Assembly: GCA_019637805.1 (NCBI GenBank)
Contig: JAHBVB010000001.1
Coordinates: 1,033,875-1,097,874 of the forward strand
DNA: 64,000 nt
Source: Anaerolineales bacterium
GTDB lineage: Bacteria; Chloroflexota; Anaerolineae; Anaerolineales; UBA11579
Reading direction: 5' to 3'
Shown: positions 9,164-17,429 of the stretch, piece by piece
Position numbering within the stretch: the first letter of the stretch is position 1
Layout of the letters: each line of letters starts with the position of its first letter
Position numbers and translations under genes: made by a program
Notes under the pieces: generated by a model
Seen by the model: the letters and a program-made list of their open reading frames with translations, nothing else
What the model was told of the DNA's origin: nothing
The model's database searches: none

Positions 9164-9252
9164 AGAGATCTCTCCTTGCTCCGTGGTAAGGGGGCAGATA
9201 ATCAATCATACCAAAAAACAACATTTGCACAATGAGAAATGATCTGGCTGGA

Positions 9253-9288
9253 TAAACAAAAGAGGCAGGGCGTTCGCCCTGCCTCTTT
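9253..9288 (-). terminator. Terminator/attenuator between the binding-protein gene and the permease genes
   Basis: A perfect 12-bp stem (9261-9272 with 9275-9286) has a two-base loop, and on the minus strand it is followed by a T-rich tract. It lies just after the substrate-binding-protein stop codon. Such a site commonly lets the binding protein be made in excess over the membrane subunits. Confidence 0.85.
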
Positions 9289-9317
9289 GTTTGGCTTTTA
9301 CGCTTCTAGTTCGTGAG

Positions 9318-11864
9318 TTACTCGGTCACGAAGTCGAAGGTGGCAAAGGCCGGGATGCTGACCGGGATGACCACAACAGCAACTTCCAGCTTGTTGGAGC
9401 CAGCGCCCAGGGCGGAGGTGGAGGCGCTGCTCAGGGTGACGGTGTAATGACCATCAGCAACCGGAGTAGCTTCGCCAGTCTCAACCAGAGTGCCCTCAGC
9501 GTCGTACAGCAAGTAGCTGACGCTGGTGATCTCATCGGCCGGGTACGCATCGCCAGCGAAGGAGACCAACACATCGAAGGTGGCTTCCTCACCCACGGTC
9601 ACGCGGGCAGAACCATCGATCTCAGCGGTGGCAACCTTCGGCGCAGCGAAGGAGGACCATTTGTCAGCCAGGTCAGTGTAGTCGGCGTTGTGCACCAAGA
9701 CGGCGGTCTTCTCTACCAAGAAGGCCTGATCCAGGATGTACGGACCGACACCCACCCACACGTGACCATGGTCGGCGTAGAAGCCGAGCAGGTTGTTGTA
9801 GCGGGCGCTCGCTTCGTCAGCGGTGATGTAATCACCCAAGACGGCAGCGAAAGGCACGTGACCTTCGTCAGCAGCCTGCTGCAGGTAGGTAGCCAGAACT
9901 TCCAGGCTAGGACCACCCACAAAGTTGGTCTGCTCGGTTTCCTGAACCACAGCCTTGTCAGGCGTGTAGGCCAGGTCGCCAGCGGCCTCAGCCAGGTTGG
10001 CAGCGGCAATCGCGTGCCAACCAGCATTGCCGTAGCCGTATTCCGGCCACAGGGTGGCAGCGCCAGCGCCAGCGATCAACTCAGCATCCTGAGTCCACAC
10101 ATCGGTGTAGTACTCGATCGTCAGAGGATCGGTGGAGGTGATGTTCCAACCCTTGAAGCCGCCCTTGAAGGCAGCCAGGCCGCCAGCGGCAGCTTCATCG
10201 TAGATGCTGCTGCCTTCGGTGCCGGTGGCAAAGGTCATGATCGCCGGCATGATGAAGTCAGCCACGGTCATCGGGCTGCCATCGTGCCAAGTGCGGTCAT
10301 ACAGTTCGGAGGGGTAGGTCACCACAGTCTTGACCAGGGAGGTCAGACCGTCGGGGTAAGCCTCGCCCACGGTGATGAAGGTTTCAGCAACGGGATCCCA
10401 ATCGATCCAGGCCTCAGCCGGGACTTCATTGCCATCCACGAAGCTCAGGTCGACCCAGTCATAGGTGGTGCCGATGGGCAGACCTTCCTGAACGTAGACC
10501 TCAGCGCCAGCAATGCGCTGCGGCAGCGGGATACCGGTGTGCGGGTTCAGCAACACAGCGGAGTCACGCGTCAGCAGCTGCCATTGGTTGTCGTAGGTCC
10601 AGTTGCTACCACCAATCGGGTTGGCGGGTTCGACGAACAGGTCAGGGGTACCCCACTGCAGGGTGCCGCCTTCGCGATCATCGAAGCGCAGGGTGAAGGT
10701 GGTCAGCGGGTTGATGTCCACGCCAGCGGCCAAGTCGAACGCCACGGAGACGTTCGGCTGCCAGGGGCTGAAGGCCTGACCGTCGATCAACCAGACATGG
10801 AAAGCGTGCTCAGCAGAGTACTGCAGGGCGCGGCCCACCATTTCCTTGCGCTCATCCAGGTTGGAGTAAGCGGCATTGGCCAGGTCGTTCGCCAGGGCCT
10901 GATACGCAGGATCGATGTGGGTGCCAAACGACTGCCACAGGGTGGTGAAGCCGTAGGCGCTGTCCGGAGAATCAAAGAACTGGAAGTCACCAGCATCGTC
11001 GCGGGTAATACCACCCACGCCCCAGGCACCAGTGTACATGTGCCACAGGCCGTCAGCGGCGTTACCGCTCACCCACAGGGCGGCCAACTCCGAGGAGGTG
11101 CCGTACTGGCGGGTCACTTCGAAACCGATCGACTCGAGCTGGTTGGCGACATAGTCACCCACCGGCACGCGGGTGCCGTCGGCATCGCTGCGGATCAGGA
11201 AGATCAGGTTCAGCGGGGCGCCACTGTGGCTCCACACACCATTGACCAGCTCAGCGCCATCAGCTTCCAGCGCAGCGGAGATTTCCGCCTCGGCGCGGGC
11301 CGGGTCGTAAGCCAAGTCAGCTTCCAGACCACGGATCACGTCCACGTGGCGGGCATAATCCGGGAAGGCGGACACGAACGAGAAGAACTTCGGCGTGCCC
11401 AAGCCGCCATAAACTTCCTGGTTGATGTAGTCGCGGTCAATCAGGTTGTTCATGGCCTTGCGGATGGCCTGGTTGGTGAAGGGGTTGTAGACGCCGGTCG
11501 AGAACTCCGCGGGATTGAAGGTGATCTCGTAGTAGATACCATACTGGAACGAGCGCTCCAAGCCAGCGGCGTCAGCAGCCTGAACGTCCTGGGGGCGGGA
11601 CAGGTTCGACGTGTAGATGTCGATGTCGCCAGCCGCGATCTGGGTGATCGCGGAGTCGCCACCAACAACCTTCATGCCGATCTCATCCAGCCAGCCACCA
11701 CGGCGGGTGGTCTGGGGGGCGGCCTCTTCGGTCGCTTCTTCGGTTGCAACATCATCTCCAGTGGCAACCTCGGTCGCTGCCGGAGCAGGAGCCGCGCAGG
11801 CGCCCAACAGCAGGCTGAGGATAATCAGGCCACTGAACAGCGCCAAAATGCGATTACGGTACAT
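9318..11864 (-). CDS. ABC transporter substrate-binding lipoprotein, family 5 (SBP_bac_5), large form
   Basis: The extracytoplasmic receptor of the peptide-type importer, 848 residues; the family is more often 500-600. It starts with a lipoprotein signal ending LLGACAAP and a Thr/Glu/Ala-rich linker. The middle shows family-5 features such as FNPAEFSTGVYNPFTNQAIRKAM (in part) and YDRTWHDGSPMTVADF. The last 100 residues (from about GSARVTVGEEATF) look like an Ig-like beta domain. The ATG at 11864 has an ideal GGAGG upstream, which decides against a longer reading. Codon use looks strongly biased, consistent with high expression. Substrate unknown: peptides, oligosaccharides and nickel are all possible for the family. 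Confidence 0.9.
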   Translation of the reverse strand: MYRNRILALFSGLIILSLLLGACAAPAPAATEVATGDDVATEEATEEAAPQTTRRGGWLDEIGMKVVGGDSAITQIAAGDIDIYTSNLSRPQDVQAADAAGLERSFQYGIYYEITFNPAEFSTGVYNPFTNQAIRKAMNNLIDRDYINQEVYGGLGTPKFFSFVSAFPDYARHVDVIRGLEADLAYDPARAEAEISAALEADGAELVNGVWSHSGAPLNLIFLIRSDADGTRVPVGDYVANQLESIGFEVTRQYGTSSELAALWVSGNAADGLWHMYTGAWGVGGITRDDAGDFQFFDSPDSAYGFTTLWQSFGTHIDPAYQALANDLANAAYSNLDERKEMVGRALQYSAEHAFHVWLIDGQAFSPWQPNVSVAFDLAAGVDINPLTTFTLRFDDREGGTLQWGTPDLFVEPANPIGGSNWTYDNQWQLLTRDSAVLLNPHTGIPLPQRIAGAEVYVQEGLPIGTTYDWVDLSFVDGNEVPAEAWIDWDPVAETFITVGEAYPDGLTSLVKTVVTYPSELYDRTWHDGSPMTVADFIMPAIMTFATGTEGSSIYDEAAAGGLAAFKGGFKGWNITSTDPLTIEYYTDVWTQDAELIAGAGAATLWPEYGYGNAGWHAIAAANLAEAAGDLAYTPDKAVVQETEQTNFVGGPSLEVLATYLQQAADEGHVPFAAVLGDYITADEASARYNNLLGFYADHGHVWVGVGPYILDQAFLVEKTAVLVHNADYTDLADKWSSFAAPKVATAEIDGSARVTVGEEATFDVLVSFAGDAYPADEITSVSYLLYDAEGTLVETGEATPVADGHYTVTLSSASTSALGAGSNKLEVAVVVIPVSIPAFATFDFVTE

Positions 11865-12004
11865 ATTTTCTCCTCCGTAAACTTTGAAAGTGGGATAGTC
11901 GGGGTAGATCTGTGTCACATGTTCCTTGCGGCAAATCACCTCCTCGGAAATCTAACGCTCTTGCTGGTCATCTGTTTAAAGTGTCAAAATCCAGACCAAC
12001 CAGA

Positions 12005-12027
12005 ACCGCACCGTAACACGATGCGGT
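12005..12027 (-). other. Hairpin in the 5' leader of the binding-protein transcript
   Basis: ACCGCACCGT-AAC-ACGATGCGGT forms a 10-bp stem with one mismatch. It lies between the proposed -10 box (12043-12048) and the binding-protein start, inside a leader of about 170 nt. It has no T-tract, so it is more likely an mRNA-stability or regulatory structure than a terminator. Confidence 0.4.
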
Positions 12028-12042
12028 CTTCATAGTATGAGC

Positions 12043-12088
12043 ATTATAGGGCTTAATTCGCGGAATTATGCCATAGATTCCCGGAATC
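12043..12088 (-). promoter_or_regulatory. Promoter -10 box and tandem palindromic operator upstream of the transporter operon
   Basis: On the minus strand a perfect TATAAT lies at 12048-12043. Immediately upstream are two copies of the palindrome-like ATTCNCGGAAT, at 12056-12066 and 12077-12087, spaced 21 bp (two helical turns). The first extends to TAATTC-GCG-GAATTA and the second to GATTCC-C-GGAATC. No good -35 box is visible, which fits a regulated promoter. The rest of the 304-bp gap (11865-12168) holds the leader hairpin and no gene. Confidence 0.5.
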
Positions 12089-12168
12089 CCTGAAATTTGT
12101 TAATCTAAGCGCCCTAAAAGACCCTAAGAGGCGCATATCCTCGGTTTTAAGCAGGCCCGAGCGGGGAG

Positions 12169-12912
12169 TTAGCGGTTGCTTAGCAGCCCAGGCAGTTCAG
12201 CCAACGTGGCGATCACCGCATCCGGCTGGATGGTCTCGTCGTGGTCGCGGTTGGCCGCTTTGTCGGCCCGCCGCGTGATCCAGATGCTGTACAAGCCGGC
12301 ATTGCGCGCTCCCAGAATGTCGGCGCCCAGCGTGTCGCCCACCATGGCCACCTGGGCGGGGGCCAAGCCCCATTCGTCCAGCCCGGTCTGGAAGATCAGC
12401 GGGTTAGGCTTGCGGATGCCGCAAGCCGCCGAGCTCAGCACGAAGTCCATATAACCGCGCAGGCCAGCCTTGTCCACCAGGGTTTGCACATCGGCGTCGT
12501 CGCTGGCGTTGGAGATAATGGCCATGCGGTAGCCGGCGGCCTGCAGCTGATCGAGCGTGGGCAGGGCATCTTCTTCGGGCTGCCAATGCGCCTGAGAGAC
12601 GGCATACAACTGGCGCAGCGCGGTATTCATTTGCTCCTCAGTCAGGGCCGGTTGCTCCATATCCGCCAGCAAGGTGCGCAAAACATGCGCGGTGGTGTAC
12701 TCCACAAATTCCGCATCGCGTTGGACGTAATAGTCTTGCAAACGGGCGTGGAATTCTTTCAGAAAGCCATCTTCCTTTAAAGGCAGGCCCTGGTCTTGCA
12801 AATAGCTAAGCAATTCCCGCATGGCCGTTTGCATCAGGTCCGGCCAGACCTCATCGCTATAGATCAGGGTGCCGCCCAGGTCGAAGATCACCGCCTTGAT
12901 TTCTGAAGCCAT
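12169..12912 (-). CDS. HAD-superfamily hydrolase with DxGGT motif
   Basis: A 247-residue haloacid-dehalogenase-like protein, probably a small-molecule phosphatase. Motif I reads VIFDLGGTLIYS: the first Asp is present but the second catalytic Asp of DxDxT is Gly. Motif II is IISNAS, the motif III Lys lies near IRKPNP, and motif IV is MVGDTLGAD. FDLGGTL variants are common in HAD families annotated as hydrolases, so loss of the second Asp does not by itself mean inactivity. The ATG at 12912 overlaps the dehydrogenase stop (TGATG), so the two genes are coupled. Confidence 0.85.
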   Translation of the reverse strand: MASEIKAVIFDLGGTLIYSDEVWPDLMQTAMRELLSYLQDQGLPLKEDGFLKEFHARLQDYYVQRDAEFVEYTTAHVLRTLLADMEQPALTEEQMNTALRQLYAVSQAHWQPEEDALPTLDQLQAAGYRMAIISNASDDADVQTLVDKAGLRGYMDFVLSSAACGIRKPNPLIFQTGLDEWGLAPAQVAMVGDTLGADILGARNAGLYSIWITRRADKAANRDHDETIQPDAVIATLAELPGLLSNR

Positions 12913-13931
12913 CAATACCCCCGTTCAAGGTCTGCGCTGCTGATCAACTCCTCGCCAGCCAGATAGCGCTGCAAGTTTTGCTTGAAGAGTTCGAAAGCGC
13001 GGGCCGTGTAGTGCGCGCTGAGCCCGGCCACATGGGGAGAGACGATCACGTTGGGCATGGCCCACAGCGGGCTGTCGGCTGGCAAGGGCTCTTCGGGGAA
13101 TACGTCCAGGCCGGCGCCGGCCAACTGGCCCTTGTCCAGCGCGGCCGCCAAGGCCGTGTGGTCCACCACGCCGCCGCGCGACACATCTACCAGGAACGCG
13201 CCGGGCTTCATCGCTTCCAGCTGCCTGGCGCCGAGCAGGCCGCGCGTCTCGGGGGTCAGCGGCACAGTCACCACCACGAAGTCGCATTCCTTCAATAAGC
13301 TGCGGATCGCCTTGCCGGGATACAGGCGTCGCAGCAATTCTCCGTGTGGGTCGCCCGCGCCCTGGGCCTGGTAGTCGGCCTTGTCTACGTTCAACAGGTC
13401 GCGGCGACTGGCCAGCAGCGTGCAGCCAAAAGGCTGCAGCAGCTGCGCCAGCCGCTGGCCCACGGAGCCATACCCCACAATGCCCACGGTGCTGCCCGCC
13501 AGCTCGCTGGGCACAAAGCGCGTCAACCGTTCTGCAGACCAGTGGCTGCGACCCTGGTCTGCCAGCATTTCCGGCACGCGGTGGCCCAGGGCCAGCAGCA
13601 AGGTCAGCGCATGCTCTGCCACTTGGGGCGAGTTGGCCCCGCTCAGCGTGGTGACCTGCAGGCCTTCCTTGGCCATGATCGGCGCGTCCAAGTAAGCGTC
13701 AATCCCGGCCACATGGAACTGGATCCACTTCAGCTTGGGCGCCTGCTCCGGCGTGGGCAGGGCGCGGGTGGCATACAGCACCTCGGCATGCTCCCAGGTG
13801 CCTTCCGGGATGGACTGATTGTCGCTCTTGGGCAGGTTGCGCACCTGGTAGTCAGGCGCCATCTGGCGCAGCTCGTCCATCTGCTCAGGGCTGAACGGGG
13901 CTGCGATCAGGATTTCTTTCGGATTGCTCAT
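12912..13931 (-). CDS. D-isomer-specific 2-hydroxyacid dehydrogenase
   Basis: An NAD(P)-dependent oxidoreductase of 339 residues that interconverts a 2-hydroxyacid and a 2-oxoacid. The nucleotide-binding motif is VGIVGYGSVGQRLA, the catalytic Arg is in VDVSRGGVVDH, a Glu is in the segment DVFPEEPLP, and the catalytic His is in VSPHVAGLS. It resembles glyoxylate/hydroxypyruvate reductase-like members. It forms a coupled pair with the HAD hydrolase, which suggests one small-acid metabolic step, but the substrate is not evident. Confidence 0.88.
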   Translation of the reverse strand: MSNPKEILIAAPFSPEQMDELRQMAPDYQVRNLPKSDNQSIPEGTWEHAEVLYATRALPTPEQAPKLKWIQFHVAGIDAYLDAPIMAKEGLQVTTLSGANSPQVAEHALTLLLALGHRVPEMLADQGRSHWSAERLTRFVPSELAGSTVGIVGYGSVGQRLAQLLQPFGCTLLASRRDLLNVDKADYQAQGAGDPHGELLRRLYPGKAIRSLLKECDFVVVTVPLTPETRGLLGARQLEAMKPGAFLVDVSRGGVVDHTALAAALDKGQLAGAGLDVFPEEPLPADSPLWAMPNVIVSPHVAGLSAHYTARAFELFKQNLQRYLAGEELISSADLERGY

Positions 13932-13992
13932 GTTCTCATAACGTTCCTACTAGAAGGAGTAACACTCACTGGCATAGAAAGTCTTGCGATTA

Positions 13993-14026
13993 AAAAACAC
14001 TCGCCGACCTCCGGCGAGTGTTTTTG
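13993..14026 (-). terminator. Intrinsic terminator after the NBR1-like lipoprotein gene
   Basis: A 14-bp stem (13993-14006 with 14012-14025) includes A- and T-tracts at its ends, so it can work on the minus strand after the lipoprotein gene. It also insulates the dehydrogenase gene that follows. Confidence 0.88.
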
Positions 14027-14046
14027 TTTGCACAACCGATCACAGC

Positions 14047-14724
14047 CTAGTCTTGGGCAAAGATCTCCACCCAGAACCAAGCGCGCCCGTCCGGGCCCAA
14101 GCCAAAGATGGTGCCGGAGTCGCTGCGCAGCATCCAGTAGCCGCGGTAGATGCCGCGTACATTGGGCGCCTGCATGGCGACGCTCATATCGATGCGCTCA
14201 CCGGGCTGGATGTCTTTGTCAGTGTAGTCTTCAAAACCCTGCACCGATTCGGCGCCCATCAGTTCACCATCCACAAAGATGGCGGCAAAGCCTGGGGTCC
14301 ACGGGCAGGTGCCCACATTCCTCAGCACCCAGCGCTTGCTAAAACTCTTGTTGATCTCCATCTGGGTGCCGTCGGGGATGGTTTCGTAGGTCAGCTCGGC
14401 GCGCAGACAACCCAGGCTGGCACCGCCACCGCCGCCACTCGCCGGGGGCTGGGTGGGCAGCGGAGTGGAAGTGGGCGGCGTGCCCGTCACCGTCGGCGTA
14501 AGCGTGGGCAGTTCCGGCGTATTGGTCGCCGTGGGCGGCACTTCTGTGGGGGTGGCCGTGGGCGGCGCGGCCTGGGCGGTTTGCGTCAGGCTTTGCTCAT
14601 AGATTAAAGCGGCCTCGGTCAGCACCAGGGAAGAAGAATCGGCGCTGGGGCTGCCACCGCAGGCGCTGAGCGCGAGGGCCAACAGGCTGAGGGGGATGAT
14701 GAACAACAGGCGTTTTCGGTTCAT
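14047..14724 (-). CDS. Lipoprotein with Thr/Pro linker and NBR1-like Ig (four-tryptophan) domain
   Basis: A 225-residue secreted lipoprotein of unknown function. The signal ends LALSACGG. Residues about 35-90 are a Thr/Pro-rich linker (APPTATPTEVPPTATNTPE) followed by a Gly run. The C-terminal 115 residues match the NBR1 central 'FW' Ig-like fold: KRWVLRNVGTCPW, later GYWMLRSDSG, and near the end FWVEI. This domain is known in eukaryotic autophagy receptors and occurs in surface lipoproteins of Chloroflexota; its bacterial ligand is not established. It has its own terminator downstream. Confidence 0.75.
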   Translation of the reverse strand: MNRKRLLFIIPLSLLALALSACGGSPSADSSSLVLTEAALIYEQSLTQTAQAAPPTATPTEVPPTATNTPELPTLTPTVTGTPPTSTPLPTQPPASGGGGGASLGCLRAELTYETIPDGTQMEINKSFSKRWVLRNVGTCPWTPGFAAIFVDGELMGAESVQGFEDYTDKDIQPGERIDMSVAMQAPNVRGIYRGYWMLRSDSGTIFGLGPDGRAWFWVEIFAQD

Positions 14725-14811
14725 TGCATATCCTTGGTGGCCCGCAGGCCGGGTTTCTCAAGCCAGGATTATATCCCCCGCGTCCGCCGGATTCTCAGCG
14801 CTAAGTTTCAC

Positions 14812-15045
14812 TTAATCTTCGTGATGGTGAGGGCGGCCCAGCAAGCCCAGCTTGCGCAAGGTGCGGAAAGGCCGTTCCGCCTGGAACGGCCTTTCCGGCT
14901 TGCGCAATATCAGCCAGGCGAAGAGCAGCAGCGCCAGTGAGCCGCCGGCGATCTCCAGTTGGAACTGGCCCACGCTGTAGGCGGCGAAGGTCAGGAACAG
15001 GCCAAACAGCCCAGACCACAGCGCGAACTTCGCCAGGCGTCGCAT
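14812..15045 (-). CDS. Small membrane protein with duplicated ERPF motif
   Basis: A 77-residue protein coupled to the P5C dehydrogenase gene by a TAATG overlap. It has two hydrophobic helices (about residues 7-28 and 32-47), then a basic tail in which ERPF occurs twice and a His-rich end (RPHHHED). The repeated ERPF segment is encoded by the arms of a long DNA palindrome. I do not recognise a family. The reading frame is plausible because of the coupling and the hydrophobic pattern. Confidence 0.55.
   Translation of the reverse strand: MRRLAKFALWSGLFGLFLTFAAYSVGQFQLEIAGGSLALLLFAWLILRKPERPFQAERPFRTLRKLGLLGRPHHHED
14852..14907. repeat. 56-bp imperfect palindrome inside a small membrane-protein gene
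   Basis: The inner arms GGAAAGGCCGTTCC (14865-14878) and GGAACGGCCTTTCC (14883-14896) are exact reverse complements around a 4-base loop. Outer arms TTGCGCAAG (14852-14860) and CTTGCGCAA (14899-14907) also pair. The structure would form a very stable hairpin in the 3' end of the P5C dehydrogenase transcript. There is no T-tract. Confidence 0.8.
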
Positions 15046-16625
15046 TACTCGATGACCGTGTTGACCTGCTCGCGCATGTATTCCTGCACGTAGTAATGGC
15101 CGCCGGCATTCTTGCCGGTGGAGCCGGAACCCTTCCAGCCGCCGAACGGCTGGAAGCCGGGCCAGGCGCCGGTGGTGGCGCCCTGCGGCCGGTTGGCGTA
15201 GGTCACGCCGGCCTCAATGTTCTCGAAGAACCACTGCGCTTCGTCCGGCGCGCCGTAGAAGCCGGCGGTCAGGCCGAAGTCGACGTCGTTGGCCAAGGCC
15301 ATGCCCTCTTCCAGGTTCTTGATCTTGTGCACCATGGTGATCGGCAGGAACATCTCGTGCTTCCACAGGCGGTGCTCCAGCGGCACGTTGGCCGCAATGG
15401 TCGGCTCGCAGAAGTAGCCCTTGCCCAGCTCGCCCTCGGTCAGCACCTTGCCGCCGGTGACGAACTCGCCGGCCTGGGAGAGCTCCTCGGTGTAGCCCTT
15501 GAAGCTCTCGTAGGCGCTCTGGTTGACCACCGGGCCCAGGAAGACTTCTTTGCGGGTCGGGTCCCCGATGTTCAGGCCGCGGGTCACTTCGGCCAGTTTG
15601 GCCAGCAGTTCTTCGTACACTGGCTCTTCTACATATATACGTGAGGCTGCCGAGCACTTCTGGCCCTGGTTGCCGAAGGCCGAGCGATACAGGCCCTGCA
15701 CGGCCCGCTCCAGGTCGGCATTGCGCGAGACCACCGCCGGGTTCTTGCCGCCCATCTCCAGGATGGTTGGCCGCGGGTAGCGGCCCGCCGCAAAGCTGCG
15801 GTAAATGCCCATGCCCACATCCACCGAGCCGGTAAAGGTCACCCCGTCGGTCAGCGGGTTGTCGATCAGTGCCTGGCCCACTACGGAGCCGCGGCCGGTG
15901 ACGTAGTTGACCACGCCGTCGGGGAAGCCGGCATCTCGGAAGCACTCTGCCAGCAGGCGCGAGGTCCACGGGGTCACTTCGGCCGGCTTATACACCACTG
16001 TGTTGCCGGCGATCAGCGCCGCGCCCATCGGGCCGCCGGTCAACGCCGCCGGGAAATTGAACGGGCTAATCACCACCCAAACGCCATAGGGGCGCAGCTT
16101 GGAGGTGTTGCGTGCCTGATACCCCTTGAGCGGGTCCTGGCCCATTTCCACGACGAAGCCGTTATTGGCTTCCATCTGGTCGCAGGCATAGCGCATCAGG
16201 TCAGAGGTCTCGGCCGCGTCGGCCAGGGCTTCCATGCGCGTCTTGCCGCCTTCCAGCGAGATCACTGCCGCGATCTGGTAGACGCGCTGGTCAATGATCT
16301 CGGCCGCTTTGCGCACCAGCGCCACGCGCTCCTGCCAGGGCCGCCGGCCCCAGTCCTTGGCAGCCTGCTTGGCCGCCTGCATCGCCAGTTCGGCCTCGGC
16401 CGGGCCGCCATCCTGAAAAGTGCCTAATATCAGGCTGGTATCGATCGGCGAGCTGTCTTCGGATTTCTTGCTGGTGAACACGTCTTGGCCGCCGATCCAC
16501 ATCGGGTGGTCTTGTCCGGCGGCCGCGCGCATCGTTTCCACTGCCTTTTCGTACCCCGTATGCAATTCTTCCGGGGGATCGAACATGGTGGCATAGGTAA
16601 GTCTAAACTTACTGCTTTCAGCCAT
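15045..16625 (-). CDS. 1-pyrroline-5-carboxylate dehydrogenase
   Basis: Oxidises glutamate-gamma-semialdehyde/P5C to glutamate with NAD+, the second step of proline (and arginine) catabolism. The 526-residue length fits the monofunctional RocA/PruA enzyme. The catalytic Glu290 is in LEMGGKNP and the nucleophile Cys324 in GNQGQKCSAAS; the C-terminus carries GWKGSGSTGKNAGG, typical of P5C dehydrogenases. The ATG at 16625 is preceded by GAGGAG. No proline dehydrogenase gene is in the window. Confidence 0.93.
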   Translation of the reverse strand: MAESSKFRLTYATMFDPPEELHTGYEKAVETMRAAAGQDHPMWIGGQDVFTSKKSEDSSPIDTSLILGTFQDGGPAEAELAMQAAKQAAKDWGRRPWQERVALVRKAAEIIDQRVYQIAAVISLEGGKTRMEALADAAETSDLMRYACDQMEANNGFVVEMGQDPLKGYQARNTSKLRPYGVWVVISPFNFPAALTGGPMGAALIAGNTVVYKPAEVTPWTSRLLAECFRDAGFPDGVVNYVTGRGSVVGQALIDNPLTDGVTFTGSVDVGMGIYRSFAAGRYPRPTILEMGGKNPAVVSRNADLERAVQGLYRSAFGNQGQKCSAASRIYVEEPVYEELLAKLAEVTRGLNIGDPTRKEVFLGPVVNQSAYESFKGYTEELSQAGEFVTGGKVLTEGELGKGYFCEPTIAANVPLEHRLWKHEMFLPITMVHKIKNLEEGMALANDVDFGLTAGFYGAPDEAQWFFENIEAGVTYANRPQGATTGAWPGFQPFGGWKGSGSTGKNAGGHYYVQEYMREQVNTVIE

Positions 16626-17004
16626 TGAATTCTCCTCTTTCGGGTGGTGAGGTCAGTATAGCGTAGCTCATCACGCTCGGCAATTCAGCGAGGCGCATGG
16701 GGCATCTGCGCCTTGTCCGCCCAGCCGTGCTCCTTAACGCAGCGGAGGACCTGCAGCGCGTCTTGCACTCTGTCCTCCTCAGCTCTTCATCCTGAAGGCA
16801 GCGAAGGACCCCGACCCCGGGTATCTTATTGGGGCGGTGCGAATAGATCAGCAGCGGTGATCAGGCATCGGCAATTCCGTAGTTTTGCGTAGTTTCGTTT
16901 GCGGAAAGTTGCACAAACGGCAACCTGTGGTAAAATCCACAAAGTCTATTTTTCGGAGTTCGTCACCTCAAATCCCAAGCCTCTTTGCGGTAAATAAGGA
17001 AGTT
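16626..17004. other. Intergenic region between divergent P5C dehydrogenase and nuoA
   Basis: This 379-bp gap holds no credible gene. It contains one degenerate copy of the dispersed repeat TCATCCTGA-AGGCAGCGAAGG (about 16788-16812) and related fragments from about 16737. The right end carries the nuoA promoter. Confidence 0.7.
16909..16936 (+). promoter_or_regulatory. Sigma70-type promoter of nuoA
   Basis: TTGCAC (16909-16914) and TAAAAT (16931-16936) are 16 bp apart. They lie about 70 bp upstream of the nuoA ATG, giving a leader of about 60 nt with an AAGGAAG ribosome-binding site. Confidence 0.6.
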
Positions 17005-17361
17005 ATGCAAAACACTTGGATATTTATCGGAATTTTTGTCGCTATGGCGGCGGTTTTCCCTCTGCTGCCCATCGTGGTCGCCAAATTCCTGGCGCCAAGC
17101 AAGCCCAACGCCATCAAGCTGGACACCTACGAGTGCGGCATGGAAACCGTCGGCGATACTTGGGTGCAGTTTAAGGTGCAGTACTACATTTATGCCCTCA
17201 TCTTCCTGATCTTTGATATCGAAGTCGCTTTCCTGTTCCCCTTTGCCGTGGCTTTCGATATGCTGCCGCTCTTCGCGGTGGTCGAAGGAATCATCTTTAT
17301 CCTTATTCTGGTTGGCGGTCTGTTTTACGCCTGGCGCAAAGGCGCCCTGGAATGGACTTAG
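17005..17361 (+). CDS. nuoA: NADH-quinone oxidoreductase subunit A
   Basis: A small membrane subunit of respiratory complex I, at the junction of the membrane and peripheral arms. The 118-residue protein has three helices and the family motifs [11 protein letters not shown] and [15 protein letters not shown]. The ATG at 17005 follows AAGGAAG. The next gene is nuoH, so nuoB-G and nuoI, which usually follow nuoA, are missing here. An intrinsic terminator lies just after the gene. Confidence 0.97.
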   Translation: MQNTWIFIGIFVAMAAVFPLLPIVVAKFLAPSKPNAIKLDTYECGMETVGDTWVQFKVQYYIYALIFLIFDIEVAFLFPFAVAFDMLPLFAVVEGIIFILILVGGLFYAWRKGALEWT

Positions 17362-17370
17362 TTCACAGGA

Positions 17371-17405
17371 AGAAGGCTGGTGTTGATCTGCCGGCCTTCT
17401 TTTTT
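17371..17405 (+). terminator. Terminator-like hairpin between nuoA and nuoH
   Basis: AGAAGGCTGG (17371-17380) pairs with CCGGCCTTCT (17391-17400), with one G-T wobble, and is followed by T5-6. It has the form of an intrinsic terminator inside what looks like one operon, so it may act as an attenuator that lowers nuoH-N relative to nuoA. Confidence 0.7.
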
Positions 17406-17429
17406 GTTGCCTGAGGAGCCGAGAAAAAC

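Noticed and set aside
9291-12035. A 914-codon plus-strand open frame opposite the binding-protein gene
   Set aside because: It mirrors the high-GC codons of the real minus-strand gene, has no family motifs, no membrane or signal pattern and no ribosome-binding site. Similar long antisense frames over nuoH (17358-18635), nuoL/M (20298-22439), nuoM-2 (23269-24831), murE (28676-30211) and pnp (35869-38328) were rejected for the same reason.
12912-13931. D-2-hydroxyacid dehydrogenase as phosphoglycerate dehydrogenase (serA)
   Set aside because: It is too short for SerA with an ACT domain, and its neighbour is a HAD protein without serine-phosphatase features.
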